From NCBI GenBank assembly GCA_011037195.1, contig JAAEAF010014381.1, positions 32,410 through 96,409 on the forward strand: a stretch of 64,000 nucleotides of DNA, read 5' to 3'. Positions 52,971-63,840 of the stretch are shown piece after piece; the stretch's first letter is position 1; each line of letters starts with the position of its first letter. The translations under genes and the position numbers were made by a program. Source of the stretch: Triatoma infestans. Lineage: Eukaryota; Arthropoda; Insecta; Hemiptera; Reduviidae. Under the pieces are notes generated by a model. It searched no databases. It saw only the letters and a program-made list of their open reading frames with translations, and was not told the DNA's origin.

Positions 52971-54045
52971 ATTTTTGATTCTAGGTAATTGTACAACTCT
53001 AAATCTTTTTAATTCTCAGGTTTTCACATGATAATAGGAAAAAAAAAAAAAAAAGGTAATTTCAGTCATTAATCTAAAAAAAAAAAAAGTCATAAAACGT
53101 AACAAATATCCAATTAGCATAAATATTCGAAAAGTTTGTGAAAATATGATTTGTTTCAAATTGATTTGCATAATTGGATAATGCCACAATAAATCCATAG
53201 TTTACGAGACTCTCTTATTAAAAAGCGGATAATCTAAGTATTTCAGCTGATCAAGATGCAAGCCAGCCCTGTTAAAATATTTTTTTTTTCATTTTAATCT
53301 CTTCCTTTATGAAAATAAAATGTTGGTTGGTGAAGGAAATGGGAAAAGTTTTTCAACTTCTAAAAATAGGAAGTGCGATTATTCATTGTTCGAAGTGTTA
53401 TATAGAAAAAGCATAAAAGAATACGCAAACCCGGCAGCAGTTTGGATTATATCTACTTATAGTTTCAACAAGAAACTTTTTCAGAATATGTTCAAAGCAG
53501 TATTTTGAATATATTTGTAATGTAAATGGCAAAAACTATTCAACTTTATAGCGATATTTTTTTTTAAATAAAAAATAAAATTGCGAACTTTTTTCTAAAA
53601 TAACTGATATTTTTTTTTTCAGTTTTTTTTTATTAATATTTAAAACTACAATTCTTAAATTTCTAACAAATTTGCCACATTTCATCACTGCAGTAAAGAA
53701 TAGATCGGTTCGGCTGTACCAGGCGACATGAGGGAATTGTGATAATAAGTTATTTAAAGTAAACTCCATTTTACATTTGGGAAAGCTAAAGTTTCATAAA
53801 ATTTGTGAGCTTTGCTTTTCTACTCCCCATATTTCGGGTCACGGCCAAACAAGCGCACGTAACTACTTTGTCTCCTTCAAAAAAAAAACTATAAATGCTC
53901 TCACTTGCCAGGCATTCGCTGCAGATGCTTTTTAAACTTACAGACATATACGTAAGTAGAGCTGCTAGTAACGTATCATGGTCCATTATCGAGAAGTCCC
54001 AAATCATACCTTAAGATTTGCTCTCTTCATTTTTAAGGGGCTGCT
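52971..54045. other. No gene recognised
   Basis: AT-rich with many homopolymers; no shared repeat or domain seen. Confidence 0.5.
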
Positions 54046-54232
54046 TTTAAGGGGCGTCTCGAGCATTTTTACTGTACTACCGCCATACTGGACAGCATAA
54101 TCTCATTTTAGACAACCACTGCCCATCACCAGAAAGACAGTGAGATGTATAAACTCGAAGGGAGAGAAACACTCAGAATAGCACAATGGACTCGAATCCG
54201 GGGCTTCAGTGCGCTGCTATTGAGCTAATCTT
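54046..54232 (-). repeat. SINE-A copy 7, strongly diverged
   Basis: Minus strand has 'gattagctcaatagcagcgc', 'ggattcgagtcc' and the SINE-A body in order, with many substitutions: probably the oldest copy. Confidence 0.7.
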
Positions 54233-55930
54233 TCCTTATATTGTTATTATTAGTATTATTTAATAATTTATATTAAAATTAGCAGATTAAATTATTGTAA
54301 TGGAATAGTTTAATGTGACGATCTGATCCCACGTGATACTACAAGATGTAGTGGAATCGTTTAATGTGATTCCTGAGGTATGTAGTAGATGTTTTGAAGA
54401 GGGCGGAAGTTAGTTAGAGATTTGGAAGTTAGTGCTCGAAGTATTAACTCGGAAATTATAAAAATAGACTGTATTTGAACAATAAATTAAACGTAAAAAA
54501 ATGATAACTATTAACAAGAAATACTTAGAAATAAATAGAAGATAAATAACTAATAATTTAAATTGATTAAGATAAATGAACTAAGATGCACTACTAAAGG
54601 TAATAAGTATAAATAAAAACTGTATAGGGACACGTAAACTGCTGCTCGTACTGAAGTGTAATCGTATATTCATATAATAATCCTCTCTTCCAATGGGGCG
54701 AGTTTATATTTAGTGTTGGCCACACTCACACCAAGACATCTGTCCTAGTGTGCGACCTTGGTTAGTTTGGTGACCACCGATTTAGGTCAGTGGCCAGCCT
54801 TTGCGGTGCTTCCTTTGATGTAAGGGTATTTACCCTTGATTTGTTTGTTTTGCCGCGGCCTTGTCTTGAAGTCAGGCAGCTGGCTAGGCCACTAGTTGTA
54901 AATTATTCTTTGTTTGTTATCTGTGAAGGTTTGACATTGCTATGTCTTTGCCAATTTTGCCATGTCATTACACTATTAACAAATAATCTGTCTACATTTT
55001 CTACATTTTACCAGTAGAAACATTGGCTGTCATCGCTAGCCAGGCGTTCTGTGATTGATTTAATGCGACCTCTGTTCAAAATTAGTCTCTCCAATCCTAT
55101 CGTTTTAATGCGCCACAGATATTTAGTGAAAATCAACATGTTAGTGATCTCTGCCACGAATTTAAATCCGCAATCAAGCTGAATTAAAGAAAACAAGGGT
55201 GATAAAACGGACAAACTCTCAGATATCCTTGAAGGTACCATTGAAGTGTCTTGAATTTCTAAGTACCAAAACAAGGGAGAACCTCCCTCGGTGGGGGGGG
55301 GCACATGCAGACAAAAATTATCCATTAAGTGACCTAAAATATTAAAATAAGATGGCATCGTGATAGTATAGTGTAAGATAACTTATATGTGTGAGTAGAT
55401 ACATTCATGGTAAATATTTGGAATATTTTTAGAGCTTGGGGTTTATAAGCGAAAATTATGTCAAAATTATTATGGAAAAAGTTGTAAAGAGTAATTAAAG
55501 TAACGTCTATTTGTTCAATTATATTTTTAAATGTACAATTTTCTTTTCTTGACCTAAAGATCTCTAGCTTGCTCACGTTTAACCTACAGAGTTTGAAGGC
55601 GCATAAAGAAGATTTGATCCGTATTTCAACACTAGTAAAACTAAAATCATGGCTCTCACCAAGACGTGCCTCAACGATGACGAAAGATAAGATGACAAGA
55701 TCTTGCAGGGTATAGATATATTACCCAATTCAAGAGAGCCAATGTTTGACTCGTGAGCTGGAGTCGCTGAGTACGAGAAGGAAGATTGCACGCTATTCTC
55801 AAGGCCGCAAATTATCATGAAATTCGACTAGAAGTTAACATTGGATTGAAGTACTGCAACAAGCGAATAGTGTGATGATATATGTGCGGTAAAAAGTAGC
55901 ATAAATGGACAGAAATGTCTGATTGATCAG
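54233..55930. other. No gene recognised with confidence
   Basis: A plus-strand run near 55610-55650 reads NTSKTKIMALTKT, faintly like the KTKIM block after the palm of some non-LTR polymerases, but flanking residues do not support it. Minus frames at 55008-55358 and 55579-55818 show no domain. Confidence 0.35.
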
Positions 55931-55934
55931 ATTA

Positions 55935-56245
55935 GCTAAGAGGTGGCATGAGCCTCATTCTCCACTGTGCACTATTATAGGAGATCTATTGTGGATCCTC
56001 AGTGGTTATACTATGTCATTCAGCTGCGCCCCTCTTGGCAGGCCTAGCAAAGCTGAAAGCGGCTCAGTCATAAAAAGCTCGTGACTTCGGGATTGCTTAT
56101 TCCCAACTGAAGAAAACTTATCCTTATTAGGCCGGCGCATTCACAAAGGATGTGTACCTAGGTTTCTTCCTCATCCTTTCAGAATCGGCACAACGCCCTG
56201 TGTAAGTAGTATCTGGGCATGTGCAGCATACAGTACCAGCATATT
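55935..56245 (-). mobile_element. Non-LTR retrotransposon, family 1, 3' fragment
   Basis: Minus-strand copy of the end of family 1: 'ggatccacaatagatctcc', 'ggcaaagctg'-like 'gctttcagctttgctagg', 'gggattgcttattccc' reversed, and the Cys/His tail block with CRFxK-like codons near 56190. It matches 15790-16060 and 27915-28190. Confidence 0.75.
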
Positions 56246-57250
56246 TGCCTTCAAACACAAATTTGAGTGACATTCCCGATTTCTCGAGATAAATCTATTA
56301 TCAGATTTCCCGCATTTATGCAATGCATGCTATGTATACTCTGTATGCTATATTTACCTAGCATCAAAATCGTATCGTCAAAATCATTACGAAAAAACGT
56401 CACTTTGTCACAAATATCTTAATTTTATAAAATCTTCCCAACCAAACACTCAAAAACGTGTACCAGCTTCTCAGTTTTAAGCAATATGCTCAAAAACACA
56501 AACAACTGGGGGGTGTCCAGAAGGCGCAGTCCCTGGCGAGGCCGAAAGAGCAAAATTTTTTTAAACTTTTTATTGTATATTTACAGCTGTTCCAGAAGGA
56601 ACAAGAAATAAATAAGGTGTAAGAAACAAAAATAAAAAAAAATATTTATAAATATAAATGACATGAGAGTCGTGAGTAATGGTCATTTACTGATATCATT
56701 AGCCAACCAGTTGGTCGCGTGACCAACGGCGCTTTAGCATTCATTGAAGATTAGAAGGAAGTGTTTTGAACGATAAATCTGTTGCTAAAGGATTAGGATG
56801 TAATGTAAGATTTTGATAGAATCTCTTATAGCGAGATTTGGCTTCAAAAAGAGTTCAGAAACGAATGGAATTTTGATATGATTGTGGATAGTCAGATCAC
56901 TGACATAATGTTTACGATTATGGTTGAGTATCATCGATTGGGAGTCCGTATTTTCTTAATGTTAGAACGTTTGGCAGTTTCGTAAGTTTGAGACCCTCAA
57001 CTAAGTATGACCACAAGATATAGATACAGTCAGCTTTTATTGTAAAATGTTAGTTATTTTAAGATTGTTCATGTAGTTTCTTTAGAAGTTAGCATGTGTA
57101 GGTTCCAGGTAGTCATTTGCCTAGTCACAGTCCCAAAATACCGCATATGATCTGCTGGAGGAATATATGAGCAACTGTTTTTCGCTTTTCGTAAATAATT
57201 CGGTTTAAAACTACAACTGCGCATACGCGAACAGCTAACATAGGGAAGGA
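56246..57250. other. No gene recognised
   Basis: AT-rich DNA. A 'ggggggtgtccagaaggcgc' block near 56506 resembles a transposon end but no inverted partner was found. Confidence 0.4.
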
Positions 57251-57254
57251 AATA

Positions 57255-57440
57255 CCTAATCTTCTTCGACCGAAATCTTCGTGTCTAACGCGGTGGTAGT
57301 ATCTAAACGGAATACCAAGTTTGAGCTTCTTACATTGTGCTCGGGGAGATTTCAAAACGTGTATTTCTGGCGAAAACTCAATTTCGAAAATCTGGCAGGA
57401 TCGCAATATTTCGTCTCACTATTATTAGTAAGAGAAAGTA
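57255..57440 (-). repeat. CCGGAAGT-repeat variant, hairpin-end part
   Basis: 'gcggtggtagtatctaaacg', 'gaataccaagtttgagctt', 'gtatttctggcgaaaactc' and the end 'attattagtaagagaaag'. It abuts the next, full-type copy at 57450. Confidence 0.65.
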
Positions 57441-57713
57441 AAAAAAAAATATATATATATATTTGGTGTGAAACACTCATATAACTTTCTCTTACTTCAG
57501 TTGTCAAAATTATAATTGGCAAATTTTATAGTTTGTGTACCAAATTTAATGAAATTCGTCGAAAAGTGAAAAAAAACTGTTCAGTAAAAGCGCACTTTTG
57601 GTGTACTAATTTTCTTGAAACTGTGAATTTTGGCCATCTATTTATTCCTAATTAATTTTGTTTGGATGATAAATTGTATAATCAACTATCATAGCCTCCC
57701 CCTTATATGAATG

Positions 57714-59009
57714 TTTTTTTTTTTTTTTTATTTAAAGATTTTTACAACTGTACAGTAGCCATACAACAAGTAAAATAGATGAATAATGAAATAAAAGTAT
57801 GCGCTAGCGCGCACACCCTGGCTTGAAGTTATGAACGACGGCTATCCAGCGATAGCAGTCGTAATACGCCATATGGCCTTAGTGTGTACGGCTGTATCTC
57901 AAGACAGCCGTCGTTATGTATTTAGATGGTCTCGCGGCCATCGACGCCTTAGTCGTCTTGGCGGGTTTGTGGGGAGAGTGGAAGTACAGAGGGCTTGGAT
58001 TAGGGGATTGGAATGAGAAGATAATTTGGAATGGAATTTTAGGTAGCGGGATTTGGCTAAAGTTGAGACGAAGGGAATTTTTAGGTCAGTGTGAATAGTG
58101 AGGTTAGAGACTTAGAAGGGAGCATTGATGATGGTGTGTAGGATTTTAGACTGTAGGGATTGAATGTGGTACAGGTTTGTGTTTCTGGCAGTCCCGTATA
58201 ATTCAGGTCCGTATGTGCAAATAGGAGCTAGTAGAGAATTGTACAGTTGTCTTTTGTTGTGAAGTGTAAGTTTTGAGCGTTTGTCTAATAGTTTTTTTAG
58301 CATTCTATATCGGTAATTTTGTTCATTTCGTTTGAGTCGAGTATGAGGGTTTCATGTTAATCGTCTGTCTAGGTGGAGTCCGAGATAGCGGATTTGGGTT
58401 AAAATTGGGAGAAAGTTATGGTTAAATTGAATGGCGGGAAGGATTTTTCGGTTTAAGGTGAAGACTATGTGGTTGGATTTGTGTTGATTAACCTTGATTC
58501 TCCACTTGCGGAGCCAGGGTTCGAGGATATTGAGGTGGGTTTGAAAATGGCGAGTAGCCATGAAGGGATCACTATTAGAGGAAAGGATAGCCGTATCATC
58601 GGCGAAGGTGAAAGTGGTAGTGTTGGGATGTAATGAGAGATCAGCGGTGTATACTGTGAATAAAAGAGGAGCAAGTATGCTCCCCTGTGAGACGCCAGCG
58701 AGGATGGGAAATATAGGAGAAAAGGAAGTGCCTTGGGCAACCAGGAAATGGCGATCGGAGAGATACGATTTAAGGATGAGGTAGTATGTGGAGGGGAGGA
58801 TGCCCTTGAGTTTCCACAATAAACCCGGATACCATACCCGATCGAATGCCTGACAGATGTCAAGAAAAACTGCCGGGCAGTAATGTTTCCGCTCAAGGGA
58901 GGTAGCAATGATGTCTACAACTCTATGTGCCTGATGGATGGTAGAGTGACAGTTACGGAATCCAAATTGGTGGTTAGGTATGAAGGAAAGTGGATTTATT
59001 GAAGATTGG
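57714..59009 (-). mobile_element. Jockey-like non-LTR retrotransposon, 5'-truncated
   Basis: On the minus strand it comprises reverse transcriptase from the fingers onward, a C-terminal domain, a short UTR (57733-57913) and a poly-A tail at 57714-57732. No RNase H follows the polymerase, and the motif series fits the Jockey clade. Only two in-frame stops are seen in about 365 codons, so it is relatively young. It landed in the CCGGAAGT repeat. Confidence 0.85.
57914..59009 (-). pseudogene. Jockey-like reverse transcriptase, C-terminal two thirds
   Basis: In order on the minus strand: FIPNHQFGFRNCHSTIHQAH (fingers), VFLDICQAFDRVWYPGLL (first catalytic Asp), AGVSQGSILAPLLFTVYTAD, TFTFADDTAILS (FADD box with both Asp), KVNQHKSNHIVFTL, IRYLGLHLDRRLT. 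A stop replaces Trp of LTW; the frame continues KPHTRLKRNEQNYRYR, MLKKLLDKRSKLTLHNKRQL, APICTYGPELYG and IQSLQSKILHTIINAP. After a second stop come VSNLTIHTDLKIPFV, HSNPLIQALC and RRLRRRWPRDHL, ending at 57914. The endonuclease and ORF1 are absent. Confidence 0.9.
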
Positions 59010-59097
59010 AGCCTAAAAACCACTTTTTTCGACTCACGGAACCTTAAAACGGATATTTCCGGTGAAAACTCGTATCGAAAATTTGGCACGATTACAA

Positions 59098-59128
59098 TAC
59101 TTCCTCTTACTAGGAGTAAGAGGAAGTA
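59098..59128. repeat. Perfect terminal hairpin of the CCGGAAGT repeat
   Basis: tacttcctcttact, spacer agg, agtaagaggaagta: 14-bp arms, 3-base loop. Other copies have the same hairpin with mismatches. Confidence 0.9.
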
Positions 59129-60170
59129 AAAAAAAAAATATATATTTTTGCTAAATAGCATAATTAACTCTCTATGTAACTTTTTAGTTAAAGAGATAAA
59201 AATTAAACTTAATCTAGAAACGTTTGTAATAAAATCAAAATGGAGTAAGTGTGCAAAGGTGGAAGTGCGGGCCCATGGGAAGTCACTTTTATTAAACAGA
59301 GTACTTTATGTTTGAACGTTATGTAAAGTCCAGGCTTCTTTGATATTAAAGAGATCTAATGAGCATTCTGGGTAAGATATACCCAGAAGTACCTAAGTCT
59401 GCCACTTCCCCGGCTCATCCTTTCACTTCATGTTTTTCTTTTATCTTGTTAAGTAGTTCAGATTAATTACAACACGTTTGAAGAACAACCTACGGCTAGC
59501 CAACTTTAGTTAACTAACTTCAATTTGATTTCTTTTTTTTTTTTTTATCCCACTTTTTTCCTTCTTAAAACTCGTGTATTTACAGAATATCCACGTGAAG
59601 ATATCCTCCACCACTGTAACTTTCTTATTTTTTAGAATTTTGAGTTGCGGCTTGTTTTATTAAATTTCTTCACACATGTACTTTTCTGATCATTTCCATT
59701 TTTGAATTGAACTCAGTACATAAAAATTAACTTTGATTTAAAGTTTAATGTTTTCTTTCTTTTTCAAATAGTAAAATATTATTTTTGCAATATTTTTAAG
59801 ATAACTTAAAAAAGAATGAAAAGACGAAAAAATAATTAAAATTGACCATTTGCAGAAAAGAAAAACACCAACTTTGCACCTTTTACTCATTTTCTAGTTT
59901 ATTTTATATTTATTTATTTATTTATTTTATAATTACTAATTAATTTGTTTTTCATTTCTCCCACTCCACATACTTCCAAACTTGTAAATTTTCCCTTCTC
60001 TGTTTTCTTTGCAAGTATACCTTACTCCATAACCAAACAATAACCTCCTCTAACATTTAACTCTCCATTCTCTCCTAACAAGTAGGTATCGTATCATTTT
60101 TAATTTTTAAATTTAATTTTTAATATCTTTTCAATATTCTGATTTTTATTCTTTTAATTTTTATTTTTAT
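59129..60170. other. No gene recognised
   Basis: Very AT-rich with T-runs and tttattta tandem units near 59910-59930. Confidence 0.5.
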
Positions 60171-60696
60171 TGTAGTGGAAGAAAAAAATGCAAAAATAAA
60201 TAGTTTTGAAAAATATTTTTTATAAAATAATTTTGGCAAAAATAATGTATTTTAGAGTCAGGTACTAAAATGTAAGGTCATTGTCGCTAAAGAGACAAAA
60301 GCACAGGAATCCGTTAGGAAAATAACAATGCCAATTGGCAAACTGTTTTGTAAGAGAAAATCCCCCGTTAGAGAGAGCATTCCTTCAAGACAGTCTGCAT
60401 TCTGCTTTCAAAGCCAGAACATATGCTTCAGGAATCGCTCTCTTAAACTCATGCCAGATTTGCCTTTATTCTAGATCATTTATTAAGACAGTTTGTAGTA
60501 GACACCGAAGCAGAACACTTGTTTTTCGCTCTCTTAACATCAGTACATATTAATAAGTTAATAATATCCTTGCAAATAACTTGTAGTTATTATTAGAATA
60601 TTGTTAGCAGTGGTGACTACTTTCTTATTTCTGATACTTCACTCTCTTAAGCATATACTTACAAGCCCCTTTTTATAAAACCGCCAAGCCTCTACA
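60171..60696 (+). mobile_element. LTR-like element D, copy 3
   Basis: TGTAGTGGAAGAA to CTCTACA. Shares 'agagtcaggtac', 'agagacaaaagcacaggaat', 'gacagtctgcattctgcttt' and 'gcttcaggaatcgctctctt'. Contains an extra block (60480-60540) repeating 'gctctctta' and 'gacagt', so it is longer than copy 1. Confidence 0.5.
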
Positions 60697-60836
60697 AACT
60701 ACAACAACACGGCAAAAACATTTCATTATGTACACTGTGTTGATAACATCTCATTATTTTACTCCAATGCTTCAAGGTTTTGTTTTATACATTAACTAGA
60801 TTATGTAGTTTGTTGTTTGTTTTGTTCATGCAGTTC

Positions 60837-60866
60837 CTGAGGAAGGACACCAAAGGTGTCGAAAAC
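60837..60866 (+). other. Hammerhead-like stem motif
   Basis: CTGAGGA, AGG, ACACC, AAA, GGTGT, CGAAAAC: a perfect 5-bp stem with a 3-base loop. The next bases (cgttgaataaacttt) match the usual context after the motif at PLE ends. Confidence 0.5.
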
Positions 60867-61265
60867 CGTTGAATAAACTTTTAAAGATAAAAAGTTTTTT
60901 GGGGCTTTGGCCCTAGTCAACTAATATTTTGCTTGTAATTTTAATTGGTTTAGTTATTCTCAAGATATTGGATTTTAAAATTTAACAATTTTCTTGATAT
61001 AAAAGTACATTTTTTTGATATCTTTGATACATTTCGGCTGTTCATGTTTCAATTCTCCAAAGCTGTTTTAGGTAGTGTTGCCTTGATTGCTGGGGAAGAA
61101 ATAGCCTGGGTTGCTGTATAACAAGTAGAAGAGAGAGAGAGGTCTATTTTCCCCTCCATGCATGTGATTTGGTTGGTGGGTGATGAAGTCTAATTTCTTC
61201 ACCTTTCTATTTGTTACCAAAATTGCAGCCTTGTTTTGCACTGGAAAACCGTTATATATTTTTTA

Positions 61266-61409
61266 TTATTCCTTCTTCTCTTCTTTCTTGGAGCAATGCA
61301 GCCATTTTCTGCTCAGATGGAGTCCATCATTTCTATTTAAACAGTTTTCTTCTTTTTGAATTTCTACAGCTTCTCTTGGGGTTTCTTCTAATAATTGTAT
61401 ACGTGTCAT
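61266..61409 (-). pseudogene. PLE C-terminal fragment
   Basis: The frame reads MTRIQLLEETPREAVEIQKE, ENCLNRNDGLHLSRKWLHCS. R-E-x-VEIxKxxNxLNRxDGLxLSxxWL is the end of a PLE endonuclease protein, close to the 29800 copy (EIEK, LNRVDG, WLPLL). 47 codons survive. Confidence 0.7.
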
Positions 61410-61621
61410 AAGAAAAGCAGTGGATGAAAAAGAGAAAAACTTAAAATAAAAACTGTTTAAATAGAAGTAGGGTAAAAAGACCGGTTCTGGCGCAAGGGCT
61501 ACGGAGCCAAGTCTTTTTTGGGGGTTGCAAGAACGCCGCTGCCATCATCCAAATCAATGAGCTTAATTCAAAGATGACGTCATCCGATGGCTTTAATTAT
61601 CATTCAATTCGAAGACTATTA

Positions 61622-61735
61622 AATTAAAAATAAATTATATATTAAATTATAAATATAAATAAATTATAAATAATTAATAAAATATATATTAAATTATAAA
61701 TATAAATAAATTATAAATAATTAAATAAAATGAGA
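61622..61735. repeat. AT-rich tandem duplication
   Basis: 'atatattaaattataaat' and 'ataaataaattataaat' occur twice in the same order, period about 55 bp. Confidence 0.85.
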
Positions 61736-61744
61736 TAAAAAAAG

Positions 61745-61815
61745 TTGTTTTACCTGGAATCGAACCTTAATTTTTGGGTTAGAAGGCGGTAATGCAACCC
61801 ACTAGACCAAAGTGG
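61745..61815 (-). repeat. tRNA-like pseudogene or SINE head
   Basis: Minus strand: TTGGTCTAGTGG (box A), then a stretch with TCT in a possible anticodon loop, and GGTTCGATTCC (box B). Acceptor and T stems do not pair, and no stable cloverleaf can be drawn. Confidence 0.5.
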
Positions 61816-62065
61816 CCACTTAGTTCGTATGTAGAAAAGATCTCGCCTATAAATTTACTGTGGAGTGCCCGTGCGTGCGTTACATGTTCCATGTAGTTGT
61901 TTAGCTTTGTAGTAGTTTTGTTCAAATAATCATAAAAATTTAAACAAGTTTTTATTTTTTTTTTAATTTATTACTTCTTACACCTAATAACTATAGTACG
62001 TATTCTTTTGTAGTTTTCTTTAGATCCTTATACCTCCCCCACATACTTCTCCGTCATATCGTTTC

Positions 62066-62070
62066 CCTCC

Positions 62071-62105
<35 letters not shown>

Positions 62106-62116
62106 AAATATATACA
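62066..62116. repeat. (CT)n(AT)n microsatellite
   Basis: ctctct passes into atatat. No element context. Confidence 0.9.
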
Positions 62117-62890
62117 CAGACACCTAAAGAAAGGCTCCGCCCCACGAACCCCAGGCCAGGGTTCATTAACCTGTATTTTTCCATTCGTACAGAAGTTTAT
62201 TAACCTCTATGTATGCACAATGTTTGCAATATAATTTCTAATTATAATATATTTATTTATTTTTTTTTTTTTAGACAGTTACTTATGTAAGTTTTTTGGT
62301 AAACAATAAACTAAAACTTAATCTATGGTTCCTTCTTATCTACATTTATCGATCAAGTATATTGGACATTTAATACAGTATATTGATTTATGAGTCACTT
62401 ACCTGTGTAAGGTTTTTGGTAAGCAATTACAATTTAATTTCCATTTTCCTTCTTTGAGAGAAATCTATTTAGCCTATTATACAAAACACACAGAGGACAG
62501 CCGAATACAGAGCCGATAATAACGAACAGTCCTTATTTTTTTTTTTTTAAAAGAAAAAAACACATTACACAATCATTTGTAATTAAGTTGTCCAAGTTTT
62601 CTAATAATAACCACAGTCCAAATCGTTCGTTAGTAGGTTTTACTTTTCTTCCATAGAGCTGAGAAACACTTAACACTTTGTGCGAGCCCATGTTGTCTCT
62701 GCCGATGACCGATTAACACTTAATTACAAAGGACTCCACTATGAGTTAAATCCCCACTTTCCTTTTTAAGATAATTTTTTGTTTTGTTTATCGATCAACT
62801 ATATTTATAGAATCTAATATATCGTTTTCTTTTTGGTACTGCTTAAAGTCGTTGGATCTGTTATCTAACGCAATGTACGACGAAATAGTT
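62117..62890. other. No gene; short direct repeats
   Basis: 'gtaagttttttggtaaacaa' near 62288 recurs as 'gtaaggtttttggtaagcaa' near 62408, about 120 bp on. Otherwise AT-rich without signals. Confidence 0.5.
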
Positions 62891-62894
62891 AATA

Positions 62895-63840
62895 ATATGT
62901 TTTGTCGAACTAATTGTTTATGCAATTAAAGAAAGGGGAAAAAAAAAAAGCTAGTGTTTAACCAGAGATTTAATAACTGTTGTATCTCAATTTACGTATC
63001 AAATTCCACATATTTAATCACTTTTCTAATCTAAAACGTACTCAATTTACACACATATTTCCGTCAATTCTTGCAAAGAAGAGATGTAAGTTTTCGGTTA
63101 GAAATGTAGAAAGTGCCTTTCTTACAAATTGACATGTAAGAAATAAAAGTAAGAATAGCGATTTATGCGTACCTATTAAAACTAGTAATTTAAATGGAAC
63201 TTATATATTTTTAAACACTTTTTATTAGAGCAAAAGTAATTTTCTCTAGAGATAACTACTGTAAGTTTGCAGTTAAAATTATAAAAGTCGAAAGTGCGTA
63301 TCTTAGAGCTTAACATGTAAGAAATAAAAGCAAGAATTGCGGTATATACGCATTTATTAAAACTAGTAATTTAACTGGAATTTATATGTTATACATGTTT
63401 AAACACTTCTTATTTGAGCAAAAGTAATTTCTCTCTAGAGATAGTTTGCGGAGGTTCGCAGTAATATCTTACTACAGTAGTATTTTTCTGTAGTCTTTTT
63501 ACCGGAGTAAGTCTAATTCCACCATAGTGGAAAGCTGATCCTACACAGATAATGTAATTTCCAAAAAAAGAAAAAAAAAAATCTTCTATCGAATTAATTG
63601 TTTGTACAATTAAACAAATTACTTAAAGAAAGGAAAACTTAGTGGAAAACCAGTAGTCTTTTTATCTCAATTTAGGTACAAAATTCCCCTACATTTTTGC
63701 AATCTAAGAAGCACTCAATATACGTACTTAACTCCCTCAAAAAAGTGATCAGTTTCCAATTTAACTGGTAAATGAATTATTCTATATTTTTGTAATCTAA
63801 TAAGTATTCAATTTACATATATAATTCCAATAGAGAATTT
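62895..63840. repeat. Nested local duplications
   Basis: Two levels. 63088-63262 and 63263-63450 are direct copies of about 180 bp ('gacatgtaagaaataaaag', 'attaaaactagtaattta', 'gcaaaagtaattt', 'ctctagagata'). The outer segments 62895-63060 and 63590-63745 also match ('caattaa', 'atctcaatttacgta', 'ctcaatttacacaca'-type). The function is unknown. Confidence 0.75.

Larger units (their letters stand above)
57450..59128 (-). repeat. CCGGAAGT repeat interrupted by a Jockey element
   Basis: 57450-57713 is the distal end ('gtgtgaaacactcatataac', 'aaaagcgcacttttgg'); 59010-59128 is the hairpin end ('ctaaaaaccactttttt', 'gatatttccggtgaaaac', then a 14-bp perfect hairpin). The middle modules are missing, not merely displaced by the insert. 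Confidence 0.75.

Noticed and set aside
55590..55860. Possible reverse transcriptase KTKIM block on the plus strand
   Set aside because: Only one short motif fits; the following residues do not give the expected YLG block, and several stops interrupt it.
56506..56550. Possible transposon end beginning with a G-run and tgtccag
   Set aside because: No inverted partner or target duplication was found nearby.
61745..61815. tRNA-Arg gene
   Set aside because: Acceptor and T stems do not pair and the anticodon stem is poor, so no functional tRNA is claimed.
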